Positions 1 to 11,855 of a stretch of 64,000 bases of DNA are shown piece after piece. The translations under genes and the position numbers were made by a program. Every line of letters starts with the position of its first letter. Position 1 is the stretch's first letter. This stretch comes from QHXQ01 sp036389395. Lineage in GTDB: Bacteria > Acidobacteriota > Blastocatellia > Pyrinomonadales > Pyrinomonadaceae. The notes under the pieces were generated by a model. The model was not told the origin of the DNA, did not search any database, and worked only from the letters and a program-made list of their open reading frames with translations. The stretch spans positions 1-64,000 of the forward strand of contig DASVPY010000117.1 in assembly GCA_036389395.1 (NCBI GenBank). The letters run 5' to 3'.

Positions 1-201
1 TGATACAAAACGCGGGGAGCAACTACTCTGAACGTTGAGCCGAGCCGAGCCGAGCGGCGTCACGAATAGTTCCGTGCCTTCCGGAATACTACCTCCTCAA
101 GCAACTCAATTCTTCCGCCCCGTACCACGGCGCGAATCACATTGGACATTTCCACATCTCCGATGACGACAGCCTATCCCCCCTACTTTTCAACCAAGAG
201 C
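1..201. other. gene-free window edge
   Basis: No convincing gene is visible. The stretch contains a short GAGCC/GAGCG repetition at about 36-56 and then the downstream flank of the minus-strand amidohydrolase, whose stop codon is at 202-204. The short open frames here have no ribosome binding site. Confidence 0.5.
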
Positions 202-1638
202 CTAGCGCCAGCCGACCGAGCCGCGCACCGAGTCGATGAGTTTCGCCGGGTCGTAGCCGACGCCGTCCTTGAAGACGGTCTCGACCTGCTCGATGTCGTT
301 GATGTTCGCCGAGGGGTCGCCGCGCACGACGACGAGGTCTGCGAGCTTGCCCGGCGCGACGGTGCCGACGCGGTCTGACTCGCCGAGGAACTCGGCGGCG
401 CTGAGCGTCGCGATGCGGATGGCTTCGAGCGGGGTGAAGCCGGCCTCAACTAACAGGATGATCTCGCGCTGGCTGCCGAAGCCCGCGAGCGCGCCGCCGT
501 TGCCCGTCGGGTCTGTGCCCGCCATCAAACGCCCGCCCGCCCGCGCGAACATCAACTCGAACTGCATCTCCTTCTTGAGCGCCGCCGCCCAAGGCGAGTT
601 CTTCTGCTCGGCGGCGCGCGCGCGAGAGACGAGGTACTGCGCGCGCGCGTCCGGGGTGAGCGCGTCGAGCACGCGCTGTTGGAGCGGCGGGCGGTCGGGC
701 AGGAACGCCTCGAAGACCGCGAGCGTCGAGGTGACGGCGACCTTGCGCGCGACGAGGTCGCGGATCATCTCGCGGACGGGCGCCGAGTCGAGGTCGAGTT
801 TCGTGAAGTTCGTGACCGTCTCATTCTGCGCGGGGCACACGTCCGGCTGCTTGCCGGGCACGAACTCCGTGTCGATGAGGGCGCCGTGTTCGAGGTTGTC
901 GATGCCGAGCGCGGCGGCCTCTCGGAAGCCCACGGCGCAGAGGTGGCCCGTGACCTTGATGCCGCGCTTGTGCGCTTCTTCGACCGCCGCGCCCAGCTCG
1001 GCGCGGTTGATGTACATGTAGGCTTTGAAGGAGGTGACGCCCTCGTCGGCCCACTGTCTGACCATGCGGCGCGCGTCTTCGGGGCCGGTGAGGACGTGGA
1101 ACTGCGTGGCGAAGGCGCCCTTGCCGTCGAGGTACGGGCCCGTGACGTGGACGCGCGGGCCGGGGATGCGTCCCGCGTCGATCATCTTCTTGATGTTGAG
1201 GTCGGTGTAGGGCTCGACGCTGCCGGCCGTGCGCATCGACGTGATGCCGCAGGCGAGGTAGAGGCGCGGGAAGCTCCAGCCCATCTCGTTGAAGAGCGCG
1301 AGCCTCCCTGTCGGATAGAACAGGTGCTCGTGCATCAGGACGAGCCCCGGCATCACGCTGCGCCCCGTCATGTCGAAGACCTTCGCGCCCTCGGGAACCT
1401 TCGCCGTTGACGAAGGACTCACGGACTGAATCTTCCCCGCCGAGATGACGACGGTCTGGTCTGACATCGCGGCCGCGCCCGTGCCGTCGATGACGCGGAC
1501 GTGAGTCAGTGCGACCGCCGGCGCGTCGACGCTGACGAACCTCAAAGTCTCCTGCGAGAGTGCCGGCCGCTGCTCTTGCGTGAAGGCTGCGCCCGTGAAG
1601 ACGAGCAACAGGCACAGGCTGAGGATGAACTTCCGCAT
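202..1638 (-). CDS. secreted imidazolonepropionase-like amidohydrolase
   Basis: 478 residues. The N-terminus is a signal peptide: Met-Arg-Lys followed by a Leu-rich core, with probable cleavage near residue 20. The rest is a TIM-barrel metal-dependent hydrolase. Visible metal-site candidates are the HxH pair H103/H105 (MHEHLFYP), K205 in SFKAYMY, H232 (TGHL), H251 (LEHG) and the late Asp in MAGTDPTG. The C-terminus returns to the composite domain (GTVAPGKLADLVVVRGDP). The family hydrolyses cyclic amides or dipeptides such as Xaa-Pro; the substrate here cannot be read from sequence. An AAGGAGA ribosome site six bases upstream supports the start. It is transcribed away from the gamma-glutamyltransferase, so it is a single-gene unit. 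Product class is secure, substrate is not. Confidence 0.9.
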   Translation of the reverse strand: MRKFILSLCLLLVFTGAAFTQEQRPALSQETLRFVSVDAPAVALTHVRVIDGTGAAAMSDQTVVISAGKIQSVSPSSTAKVPEGAKVFDMTGRSVMPGLVLMHEHLFYPTGRLALFNEMGWSFPRLYLACGITSMRTAGSVEPYTDLNIKKMIDAGRIPGPRVHVTGPYLDGKGAFATQFHVLTGPEDARRMVRQWADEGVTSFKAYMYINRAELGAAVEEAHKRGIKVTGHLCAVGFREAAALGIDNLEHGALIDTEFVPGKQPDVCPAQNETVTNFTKLDLDSAPVREMIRDLVARKVAVTSTLAVFEAFLPDRPPLQQRVLDALTPDARAQYLVSRARAAEQKNSPWAAALKKEMQFELMFARAGGRLMAGTDPTGNGGALAGFGSQREIILLVEAGFTPLEAIRIATLSAAEFLGESDRVGTVAPGKLADLVVVRGDPSANINDIEQVETVFKDGVGYDPAKLIDSVRGSVGWR

Positions 1639-1657
1639 CTCAAGTCTCCTTGTAGAA

Positions 1658-1757
1658 CAGCGGGTCAGAACCGCCTGCGGTAGCGGGCGGCCCTTTGCAA
1701 ATCGTCAGTTCCGGGTAATCAACGGCCACCCGCTACCGCGGGTGGTTCTGACCTGTT
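1658..1757. repeat. imperfect inverted repeat between divergent genes
   Basis: About 33 bases at 1658-1690 (containing GGTCAGAACCGCCTGCGG) recur inverted at 1726-1757 (containing CCGCGGGTGGTTCTGACC), with about 35 bases between. The arms differ at a few positions. It looks like a dispersed REP/MITE-type palindrome rather than a terminator, because both flanking genes are transcribed away from it. Confidence 0.7.
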
Positions 1758-1853
1758 CGCTGACGGTTTCTTAATTTCTGTGTGCCGCGCCATAATAGCA
1801 GCATCCGCCGGGGAAGCGTTCTCAAACTTAAAGGGCTCAAAACGGAGGGAGTG

Positions 1854-3776
1854 ATGGGTCTGAGGAAGAGACTGTTCGCGGTTCTTTTGTCGGGGCTGCT
1901 CTTGTCAACGGCGCTGCCGACTCATACGAAGGCGCAGCGCACGCAGAAGCCGCCGCTGCACGGCCGCCACTGGATGGCGATTACGGGTAAGCCCCTGGGC
2001 GCGACGGCCGGCGCGATGGTCTTCCAGAAGGGCGGCAACGCCGTGGACGCCGCGTGCGCGATGATCGCCGCCACCGCGACGCTCTGGGACACGCTCTCCT
2101 GGGGCGGCGAGACGCAGGCGCTCATCTACAACCCGCACACGCGCAAGGTCATCGGCGTCAACGCACTCGGCGTCGCGCCAACAGGGGCCACGCCTGAGTT
2201 CTACAAGGCGAAAGGCTTTCAGTACCCGCCGGAGTACGGCCCGCTCGCTGCCGTCACGCCGGGCACGCCGGGCGGCATCATGGTCATGCTCGCAGAGTAC
2301 GGCACGCTGAGTTTGAAGGACGTGCTTGAGCCGTCGCTCCGTCTCGCGGACGGCTACCCCATCGAGGCGCAGCTCGTCAACACCATCGAGCGCGAGAAGA
2401 AGCGACTCAAACGGTGGCGCTACGCGCCCGGCGTCTTGCTGCCGCACTCGGGGCAGGAGCACGAAGCGCCGGAACCGGGCGAGGTCTTTCGTCAACCCGA
2501 ACTCGCGGCCACTCTGCGCAAGCTGGTCGAGGCCGAACAGCTCGCGCTCAGGCAAGGGAAGACGCGTAAGGAGGCGATCTACGCCGCCTACGCGCGCTTC
2601 TACAAGGGCGACATCGCGCGCGAGATCGTGCGCGGCGTGCGCGAAGAGGGCGGGCTGTTCACCGAGGCCGATCTGGCCAACTGGCAGGTGCGCATCGAAG
2701 AGCCGGTCAGCACCACTTACAAAGGCGTAGAGGTCTACAAGCTGACGCACTGGACGCAAGGGCCGGCCATGCTCCAGGCGCTCAACATCCTTGAGAACTT
2801 CGACCTGCGCGGCATGGGCTACAACAGCGCGCGCTACATCAACACCGTCTACCAGGCGATGAGCCTCGCCTTCGCCGACCGCGATTTCTATTACGGCGAT
2901 CCCGCGACGCCGCCCGCCGAACCGATCCGCGGGCTGCTGTCGAAAGACTACGCGCGCGCACGCGCCAAGCTCATCAACCCGGAGCGCAACGAGCCGGACA
3001 TCGCGCCCGGCGATCCGTACCCGTTCCAACAGCAGACCAACCCTTACACAGACCTGCTCGCGCGCTGGCACACGCGCCCGACCGCGAACCCCGCTTCGAC
3101 GCCAGCGCCCACGCAGGACACCGTCCGCCCGCCGAGTCCGACTCCTGCGCCGCAGCCAAAAAATTCGGACGAAGAGTTCATGCGCGCCTTCTACGCGGGC
3201 ACGACTTCGGTCGAGGCGGCGGACGCGGAAGGCTGGGTCGTCTCGGTCACGCCGAGCGGCGGCTGGGTTCCCGCGGTCATCGCCGGGCACACGGGCGTCG
3301 GCCTGAGCCAGCGCGCGCAGAGTTTCGTGCTCGACGCGGCCGAGAATCCTTTTAACGTGATCGCGCCCGGCAAGCGCCCGCGCGTCACGCTCACGCCCAC
3401 GCTCGCGCTCAAGGACGGCAAGCCGTTCCTCGCCTTCGCCGTGCAAGGCGGCGACAGTCAGGATCAGAACCTGCTGCAATTCTTCCTGAACGTCGTCGAG
3501 TTCGGCATGAACGTTCAGCAGGCGACCGAAGCGCCGAACATCAACAGCTTCCAGATGCGCAGTTCCTTCGGCGCGCACGAGACGCGGCCGGGCCGCATTC
3601 TGCTGGCCGAGTCCGCGCCCGCCGACCTGCGCGCCGAACTGAAGCGCATGGGCTACGACCTGACCTTCGAGGCGCGCACCTCCGGCCCCATCAACGCCAT
3701 CTACTTCGACCAGCGCCACGGCACGATGTGGGGCGGCTCAAGCAACCACGGCGAGGACTACGGGATCGCCTGGTAG
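1854..3776 (+). CDS. gamma-glutamyltransferase family protein
   Basis: 640 residues from the ATG at 1854, chosen because GGAGG lies five bases upstream and a signal peptide follows at once (MGLRKRLFAVLLSGLLLSTA). The in-frame ATG at 1782 has no ribosome site. The N-terminal part has the family signature GGNAVDAACA. An autoprocessing-type nucleophile is expected at Thr450/451 (YAGTTSVEAADAEG), followed by small-subunit motifs such as PRVTLTPTLALKDGKP. Family members are Ntn hydrolases that cleave gamma-glutamyl bonds (glutathione) in the periplasm. A Pro/Thr-rich insert near residues 405-430, before the cleavage point, lengthens the protein relative to E. coli Ggt. The GTT-S motif departs from the usual TTHxSV, so strict glutathione activity is uncertain. 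Confidence 0.9.
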   Translation: MGLRKRLFAVLLSGLLLSTALPTHTKAQRTQKPPLHGRHWMAITGKPLGATAGAMVFQKGGNAVDAACAMIAATATLWDTLSWGGETQALIYNPHTRKVIGVNALGVAPTGATPEFYKAKGFQYPPEYGPLAAVTPGTPGGIMVMLAEYGTLSLKDVLEPSLRLADGYPIEAQLVNTIEREKKRLKRWRYAPGVLLPHSGQEHEAPEPGEVFRQPELAATLRKLVEAEQLALRQGKTRKEAIYAAYARFYKGDIAREIVRGVREEGGLFTEADLANWQVRIEEPVSTTYKGVEVYKLTHWTQGPAMLQALNILENFDLRGMGYNSARYINTVYQAMSLAFADRDFYYGDPATPPAEPIRGLLSKDYARARAKLINPERNEPDIAPGDPYPFQQQTNPYTDLLARWHTRPTANPASTPAPTQDTVRPPSPTPAPQPKNSDEEFMRAFYAGTTSVEAADAEGWVVSVTPSGGWVPAVIAGHTGVGLSQRAQSFVLDAAENPFNVIAPGKRPRVTLTPTLALKDGKPFLAFAVQGGDSQDQNLLQFFLNVVEFGMNVQQATEAPNINSFQMRSSFGAHETRPGRILLAESAPADLRAELKRMGYDLTFEARTSGPINAIYFDQRHGTMWGGSSNHGEDYGIAW

Positions 3777-3820
3777 CCGCGCGCCGCACGGCGCAACTTC
3801 ATCAGCAAGGGGACAACTTC

Positions 3821-4177
3821 ATGATCACGGTCGCTAATCGCATCTACGTCCGGCCCGAGTACGGCGCGGCCTTCGAGGCGCGCTTCCGCGAGCGCGCGGG
3901 GCTGGTGGACAAGATGCCCGGCTTCATCTCCAACCTGGTGCTCCGCCCCGTCAACGAGGGCGACCCTTACGTCGTCTTCACCGTCTGGCAGAGCCGGCAG
4001 GATTTTCTGAACTGGGTGCGCTCCGACGCCTTCGTCCGCGGGCACGCGCAGTCCGGCACGCTGCCGAAGGAAGCCTTCACCGGCGCGAACGTGCTTGAGC
4101 TGCACGAGGTCGTGCAGGACTCCGCGCGGCCCGAGCTGACGCCGGAGCCGCCCGGCGGCCCCTTCAAGTTGCACTAG
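3821..4177 (+). CDS. antibiotic biosynthesis monooxygenase (ABM) domain protein
   Basis: 118 residues from the ATG at 3821, with AAGGGGA at 3808-3814. The pattern is that of a ferredoxin-like ABM dimer: an opening beta strand (MITVANRIYVRPEYG), a helix with an FxxRFRER segment, MPGFISNLVLRP, and the strand YVVFTVWQSRQDFLNW. Relatives include IsdG/HmoA-type haem-degrading enzymes and quinone monooxygenases. The haem-pocket residues of IsdG are not evident, so only the fold is assigned. It lies 44 bases after the gamma-glutamyltransferase stop on the same strand and could be read through from it. The Pro-rich tail is not part of the domain. Confidence 0.8.
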   Translation: MITVANRIYVRPEYGAAFEARFRERAGLVDKMPGFISNLVLRPVNEGDPYVVFTVWQSRQDFLNWVRSDAFVRGHAQSGTLPKEAFTGANVLELHEVVQDSARPELTPEPPGGPFKLH

Positions 4178-4181
4178 CCGG

Positions 4182-4210
4182 TAGTCATATCAAAATCAGG
4201 TCTGTATAAT
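4182..4210 (+). promoter_or_regulatory. candidate sigma-70 promoter for the hybrid kinase
   Basis: A perfect TATAAT lies at 4205-4210, 17 bases after a weak -35 (TAGTCA, 4182-4187), about 64 bases before the kinase start. The -35 matches only four of six consensus positions. Confidence 0.4.
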
Positions 4211-4274
4211 CGTTTCGTTCCCCACCCGCCCCCGTCGTTGCCGTCCTTTTGCCGTCGTTCGGATAAGTGTAGCT

Positions 4275-6869
<2,595 letters not shown>

Positions 6870-7368
6870 AGCGGCCGACGTGATCTCCACACTCTCTGCC
6901 GGGAGCGCGGGCATCCCTGCCCGCCAAAGCGTGCTTCAGCACGCCTAAAAGTTTACGGCGGCACTCAACGGTTGAATGCCGCCGTTTCCTTTCTTCGCGC
7001 AGACGCGCTCCCGTCCGCTACGTTAAGTCTCTTCCGTTTGCTCTTGCTAATGCGCCGCGGCTCTATCGGCTGCCAGTCGTGCGCGTTCGCGGATCGCGCG
7101 GATGAAAGAGTCGCAGGTTCAAAGGCGGGGGCGGCGAAAGTCTGTCGCACTTATACCACGTTTCGGGGTGGCGACACATGGCGGAGTGCGTCCTCTGTAC
7201 AACACAATCCGGCTGCACTAAACTCTGCTGCATACGAAAGCCTGCCACCGGCGGCCGAAAATCTTGCGCGTCCGCGTGTGGTGGGTCTGCTTAAATCCGA
7301 GTTGCCATCGTTCTTCATCAAACGTGGGGTCGCGGCGTGGCGCTCGCTGGTAGTGATCAAGGGGCTGT
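6870..7368 (+). other. intergenic region with terminator and remnant repeats
   Basis: About 500 bases between the two kinases. Apart from the hairpin at 6955-6991 I see only a GC-rich repeat-like segment near 6897-6945 and a lower-GC stretch before the next gene. Open frames here do not resemble proteins. An AAGGGG at about 7358-7363 is the ribosome site of the next gene. Confidence 0.5.
6955..6991 (+). terminator. probable intrinsic terminator after the hybrid kinase
   Basis: A 15-bp stem (6955-6969 with 6971-6985, one G-T pair) is followed by a T-rich run (TTTCCTTTCTT). It lies about 86 bases after the kinase stop. Confidence 0.6.
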
Positions 7369-10300
7369 ATGCAGGAACTTAACGGCGACAGTAGCAACGG
7401 CCTGATGCTCGTCGGCATCGGCGCGTCCGCCGGGGGCGTGGACGCGCTCATGCGCTTCTTCGAGCACACGCCGGTTGACAGCGGGCTGGCGTTCGCCGTC
7501 GTCCTGCACACGTCGCCGGATCACGAGAGCCGCCTCGCCGAAGTGCTCCAGATGAGGACGGAGATGCCGGTCACGCAGTTGACGAAGACCGTCCGCGTCG
7601 AGCGCAACTGCGTCTATTGCGTCCCGCCCGACGAGCACGTCGCGCTGGCGGGCGGTCACATCAGAATCTCGGAGTCGGGCGCGACCGCCCACCAGCGCGC
7701 GCCGATTGATCTCTTCTTCCGCACGCTCGCCCACGCCTACAGGGACAAAGCTATTGCGGTCGTGCTCACGGGCGCGGGCGCGGACGGCTCGCTCGGCCTC
7801 GGGCGCATACGCGAGGAGGGCGGCGTCTCCATCGCGCAAGACCCGGCGGAGGCCGAGCACGCCGCCATGCCGCGCAACGCGATTGCGACCGGCTGCGTGG
7901 ACTTCGTCCTGCCCGTCGCCGCGATCCCCGATAAGCTCGTCTCGCTGCGGCAGAACGCCGAGCGCATCCAACTGCCGCCGGCCGACGTGCCGCCGCCCAC
8001 CCACCAGGAGAATGCGCTGCGCGAGCTGCTGGCGCTGCTGCGCGCGCGCACGCGGCACGACTTCACCAACTACAAGCGCGCGACGCTCCTGCGCCGCATC
8101 GAGCGCCGCTTGCAGGTCACGGAGTCCGAGGACATCCCCGCCTACCTCGAACACGTCCGCCGACGCCCCGACGAGTTGCAGGGCCTCCTGCACGACCTGC
8201 TCATCAGCGTCACCAACTTCTTCCGCGACCCCGACGCCTTCCAGCGGCTCGACAGCGAGATCGTGCCGCGGTTGTTCGAGGGCAAGGGCGCGCACGATCA
8301 GATACGCGTCTGGGTGTCGGGCTGTGCCACGGGCGAGGAGGCTTACTCCATCGCCATGCTGCTCGCGGAGCACGCCGACACGCTCAGCAACCCGCCCGCG
8401 CTTCAGGTCTTCGCCAGCGACATAGACGAGGGCGCGCTCGCCAGCGGGCGCAACGGTCTCTACCCGCACACGATTGCCGCGGACGTGTCGCCCGAACGGC
8501 TCAAACGCTTCTTCGTCCGCGAGGGGCAGTACTACCGCGTCCGGCGCGACCTGCGCGAGGCGGTGCTGTTCGCGCCGCACAACATCCTGCGCGACCCGCC
8601 CTTCTCGAAGCTGAACCTGGTCAGTTGCCGCAACCTGCTCATCTACATCAACCGGCAGACGCAGGAGCGCATCCTCGAAATCTTCCACTTCGCCCTGAAG
8701 CCCGGTGGCTTCCTCTTCCTCGGCACGTCCGAGACCACCGAAGGACTCGCCAGCCTCTTCACGCCGGTCGAGAAGAAGTACCGCATCTTCAAACGGCGCG
8801 ACGGCGACGCGGCCTTGAAGGGCGCGCTCGGTATGCCCGAACCCGGCGCTTGGCAGGCGCGCCCGGCGACGCTCCCGCCGCCGCCGCCGCCGGGCGGGCG
8901 CGCAGAGGCCGCGAGCTTCGGCGAGTTGCACTACCGGATGCTCGAAGCCTTCGCCCCGCCGAGCGTGCTCGTCAACGCCGACTACGACATCGTGCACCTG
9001 TCGGAAGGGGCCGGCCGCTACCTGCGCTTCGCGGGCGGCGACCCGTCGCGCAACCTCCTGAAGGTGGCGCACCCGGACCTCCGGCCCGACCTGCCCTCGC
9101 TCCTCATCACGGCGGCGCATGAGGGCGGCGCGGCCCGCCGCGTGCCCGTCAAGCTCGACGGCGAGTCGGTTTACGTCCGCGTCTCAGTGCGCCCGTTCGA
9201 CGCGGCGCAGGCGCAGCCCGGCCTGCTGCTGGTCATCTTCGAGGAGCAGGCGGAGCCGGCGACCGCCGCCCCGGCCGCGGCCGTGCGGGAGAGCGCCGCG
9301 GGGAGCGAGGCGGGCGCGCTCGCGCCCGTCGTCCCGCGGTTGGACGAGGAGTTGGCGCGCACGCGCACACGCCTGCGCACCACGGTCGAGGAGTACGAGA
9401 CCTTGACCGAGGAGCTGAAGGCCTCGAACGAAGAGTTGCAGGCGATGAACGAGGAGTTGCGCTCGGCGTCCGAAGAGTTGGAGACGAGCAAGGAAGAGGC
9501 GCAGGTGGTCAACGAGGAACTGACCGCGCTCAACACGGAGCTGCGCGAGAAGATCGAAGAGATCATGCGCGTCAACTCAGACCTCCAGAACCTGCTGGCC
9601 TCGACCCACATCGCCACCCTCTTCCTCGACCGGCACCTGCGCGTCCGCCGCTACACGCCGACCGCGCGGGATCTGTTCAACCTCATCCCCGGCGACGTGG
9701 GCCGCCCGCTCGCGCACGTCACGCACCGACTCGACTACGCCGAACTGGTCGGAGACGCCGAGCGCGTACTCGGCAACCTGGAGACGGTCGAGCGCGAGGT
9801 GGCGACGACGGACGGGCGCTGGCTGACCGCGCGCCAGACGCCCTACCGCACCACCGACGACAAGATCGACGGCGTCGTCCTCACCTTCACCGACATCCAC
9901 GAGCGCAAGGCGGCGGAGGAGCAGTTGCGCGCGTCGGAAGAGCGCCTGCGCCTCGTCGTCCAGACTGCCGAGGACTACGCCATCATGCTCCTCGACGCGG
10001 CGGGGCGCTTCACGAGTTGGAACCGGGGCGCGGAGAAGATGTTCGGCTACACCGAAGGGGAAATCGTCGGACAGCCGGGGGCCAGCATCTTCACGCCCGA
10101 AGACCGCGCGGCGGGCGTGCCCGAACAGGAGTTGCGGATGGCGGGCGCGGAAGGGCGCGCGTCCGACGAACGCTGGCACGTGCGCAAGGACGGCTCGCGC
10201 TTCTACTGTAGCGGGGTGATGGTCAGCCTGCGCCACGGGCGCGGCTACGCCAAGATCGCGCGCGACCTCACCACCCAGAAGCAGGCGCAGGACGAGTTGC

Positions 10301-11106
10301 AGAGCGCCTGGACGGATCTGGACAAGCGCGTGCAGGAGCGCACGGCCGAGTTAGCTTCAGCTAACTCGGCCATGCGCGAGGAGGTCGGCGTGCGCCGCCG
10401 CGTCGAGCAGGAGCGGCTGGAGCTATTGCGCCGCATCGTCTCGACGCAGGAGGACGAGCGCCGCCGCATCTCGCGCGAGCTGCACGATCAACTGGGGCAG
10501 TCGCTCACCGCGCTGCGGCTCAAGCTCGAAGGCTTGAAGGGCGAGGCGGGCAACCGCTCCAAGCTCCAGGCGCGGATCGCGGAGTTGATAGAGATCGCGC
10601 AGCGGCTCGACTCGGACGTGGACTTCCTCGCGTGGGAACTGCGCCCCTCTGTGCTCGACGACCTGGGTCTGATCGTAGCCCTCTCGAACTACGCGCACGA
10701 GTGGGCTAAGCACTTCGGCGTCGAGGTCAACTTCCACTCGGCGGGCCTGGGCGACGCGCGCCTCGCGCCGCTCGTCGAGACCAACCTCTACCGCATCGCG
10801 CAGGAAGCCCTGAACAACGTCGCCAAGCACGCCGCGGCCACGAGCGTCGATCTGCTGTTGGAGCGGCGCGGCGACCACGCCGTTCTCATCGTCGAGGACG
10901 ACGGGCGCGGCTTCGACCCCGACGACGCGCAGGCCCCGGCGGGCGGGCGCGGCATAGGCTTGGTCGGCATGCGCGAGCGCGCGGCGCTCGTCGGCGGCAC
11001 GGTCGAGATCGAGAGCGCGCCGGGCGAGGGCACGACCGTCTTCGCGCACGTCCCCGTCAAGTCCGCGCAGGCCGACGCGCTCGCGGGCGCGGAGGCGGAG
11101 GCGTGA
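7369..11106 (+). CDS. CheB-CheR-PAS-histidine kinase fusion
   Basis: 1245 residues. CheB methylesterase domain about 10-195 with a catalytic triad in family positions: Ser20 (GIGASAGG), His47 (VVLHTSPDHES) and Asp139 (GAGADGSLG). CheR methyltransferase about 215-480 with the SAM motif VWVSGCATGEEAYS. A PAS-like segment about 520-640 follows, then a Glu/Leu coiled coil about 660-740 (ELKASNEELQAMNEELRSAS), two PAS domains about 745-985, and a NarX-type HisKA_3 with His1039 (SRELHDQLGQ) plus HATPase about 1135-1230. Family members of this fusion are known in several phyla. No chemotaxis receptors or CheA lie nearby, so its methylation target is unclear. The receiver that usually precedes CheB is absent. 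The LuxR-type regulator 22 bases downstream is the likely phosphoacceptor. Confidence 0.95.
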   Translation: MQELNGDSSNGLMLVGIGASAGGVDALMRFFEHTPVDSGLAFAVVLHTSPDHESRLAEVLQMRTEMPVTQLTKTVRVERNCVYCVPPDEHVALAGGHIRISESGATAHQRAPIDLFFRTLAHAYRDKAIAVVLTGAGADGSLGLGRIREEGGVSIAQDPAEAEHAAMPRNAIATGCVDFVLPVAAIPDKLVSLRQNAERIQLPPADVPPPTHQENALRELLALLRARTRHDFTNYKRATLLRRIERRLQVTESEDIPAYLEHVRRRPDELQGLLHDLLISVTNFFRDPDAFQRLDSEIVPRLFEGKGAHDQIRVWVSGCATGEEAYSIAMLLAEHADTLSNPPALQVFASDIDEGALASGRNGLYPHTIAADVSPERLKRFFVREGQYYRVRRDLREAVLFAPHNILRDPPFSKLNLVSCRNLLIYINRQTQERILEIFHFALKPGGFLFLGTSETTEGLASLFTPVEKKYRIFKRRDGDAALKGALGMPEPGAWQARPATLPPPPPPGGRAEAASFGELHYRMLEAFAPPSVLVNADYDIVHLSEGAGRYLRFAGGDPSRNLLKVAHPDLRPDLPSLLITAAHEGGAARRVPVKLDGESVYVRVSVRPFDAAQAQPGLLLVIFEEQAEPATAAPAAAVRESAAGSEAGALAPVVPRLDEELARTRTRLRTTVEEYETLTEELKASNEELQAMNEELRSASEELETSKEEAQVVNEELTALNTELREKIEEIMRVNSDLQNLLASTHIATLFLDRHLRVRRYTPTARDLFNLIPGDVGRPLAHVTHRLDYAELVGDAERVLGNLETVEREVATTDGRWLTARQTPYRTTDDKIDGVVLTFTDIHERKAAEEQLRASEERLRLVVQTAEDYAIMLLDAAGRFTSWNRGAEKMFGYTEGEIVGQPGASIFTPEDRAAGVPEQELRMAGAEGRASDERWHVRKDGSRFYCSGVMVSLRHGRGYAKIARDLTTQKQAQDELQSAWTDLDKRVQERTAELASANSAMREEVGVRRRVEQERLELLRRIVSTQEDERRRISRELHDQLGQSLTALRLKLEGLKGEAGNRSKLQARIAELIEIAQRLDSDVDFLAWELRPSVLDDLGLIVALSNYAHEWAKHFGVEVNFHSAGLGDARLAPLVETNLYRIAQEALNNVAKHAAATSVDLLLERRGDHAVLIVEDDGRGFDPDDAQAPAGGRGIGLVGMRERAALVGGTVEIESAPGEGTTVFAHVPVKSAQADALAGAEAEA
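10344..10371. repeat. perfect 12-bp inverted repeat inside the coding sequence
   Basis: Arms 10344-10355 (GGCCGAGTTAGC) and 10360-10371 are exact reverse complements around TTCA. It encodes a Glu-Leu-Ala-Ser-Ala-Asn-Ser stretch in the linker just before the HisKA_3 domain of the fusion kinase. Confidence 0.85.
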
Positions 11107-11128
11107 GCGAGCCCCGCGGGGGAACGGG

Positions 11129-11779
11129 ATGAGCAAGCTGCGCGTCTTTCTGGCCGACGATCACGAGGTGCTGCGCGAGGGGCTGAAGATGCTCGTCAAC
11201 GCGCAGCCCGACATGGAGGTGTGCGGCGAGGCGGCGGACGGGCGCGCGGCCGTCGCGGGCGTGCGCGAGCTGCTACCGGACGTGGCCGTGCTCGACGTGT
11301 CCATGCCGGAGTTGAACGGCTTGCAGGCGACCGAGCGCATCAAGGAGTGCTGCCCCGACGCGCGCGTCCTCACGCTCACGCGCCACACCGACGACGGCTA
11401 CCTGCAACTGCTCCTGAAGGCCGGCGTCTGCGGCTACGTGCTCAAGCAGAGTGCCTCCGGCGTGCTGCTCGCGGCCATCCGCGCCGTCTCCCAAGGGCAG
11501 ACCTTCCTCGACCCCGCCATCACGGGCAAGATCGTCGGCAGCTACGTCGCCAAGGCGGCCGGCCGGGGCTTGACGCAGGCCGAGCCGAGCGAGCGCGAGC
11601 GCGAAGTGCTGCGCCTGATCGCCTGGGGGCACAGCAACAAGGAGGTCGCCGCGCGGCTCGACCTGAGCGTCAAGACCGTCGAAGTCCACAAGGCCAACGC
11701 CATGCGCAAGCTCGGCATGCGCAGCCGCATAGACATCGTGCGCTACGCGATCCTGCAAGGCTGGTTGCAGAACAACTGA
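11129..11779 (+). CDS. NarL/LuxR-type response regulator
   Basis: 216 residues. Receiver domain 1-120 with the acidic pair D10/D11, acceptor Asp56 (VAVLDVSMP), Thr near 84 and the conserved Lys in GYVLKQSASG. C-terminal LuxR helix-turn-helix about 150-212 (SEREREVLRLIAWGHSNKEV and LSVKTVEVHKANAMRKLG). It starts 22 bases after the CheB/CheR kinase with a GGGGAACGGG ribosome site, so the two form an operon. The HisKA_3 kinase type normally pairs with this regulator class, which supports a cognate pair. Target genes are unknown. Confidence 0.95.
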   Translation: MSKLRVFLADDHEVLREGLKMLVNAQPDMEVCGEAADGRAAVAGVRELLPDVAVLDVSMPELNGLQATERIKECCPDARVLTLTRHTDDGYLQLLLKAGVCGYVLKQSASGVLLAAIRAVSQGQTFLDPAITGKIVGSYVAKAAGRGLTQAEPSEREREVLRLIAWGHSNKEVAARLDLSVKTVEVHKANAMRKLGMRSRIDIVRYAILQGWLQNN

Positions 11780-11855
11780 GAAGCCGGAAGCCAGTAGCCG
11801 GTAGTCAGTAGAAAAAAGTCTCCTACTGACTACCGGCTACTGGCTTCCGGCTTCT
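11779..11855. repeat. 33-bp perfect inverted repeat at the end of the regulator gene
   Basis: Arms 11779-11811 and 11823-11855 are exact reverse complements, with an 11-base A-rich loop (AAAAAAGTCTC). The left arm begins on the last base of the stop codon. It may act as a terminator, but the long perfect arms made of AAGCCGGAAGCCAGTAG-type words look like a mobile palindrome. A related word (TAGCCGGTAGTCA) occurs at about 4175-4187. Confidence 0.85.

Noticed and set aside
6972..7382. 136-residue plus-strand open frame between the two kinases.
   Set aside because: It begins inside a terminator stem, has no ribosome site and runs into the next gene in another frame.
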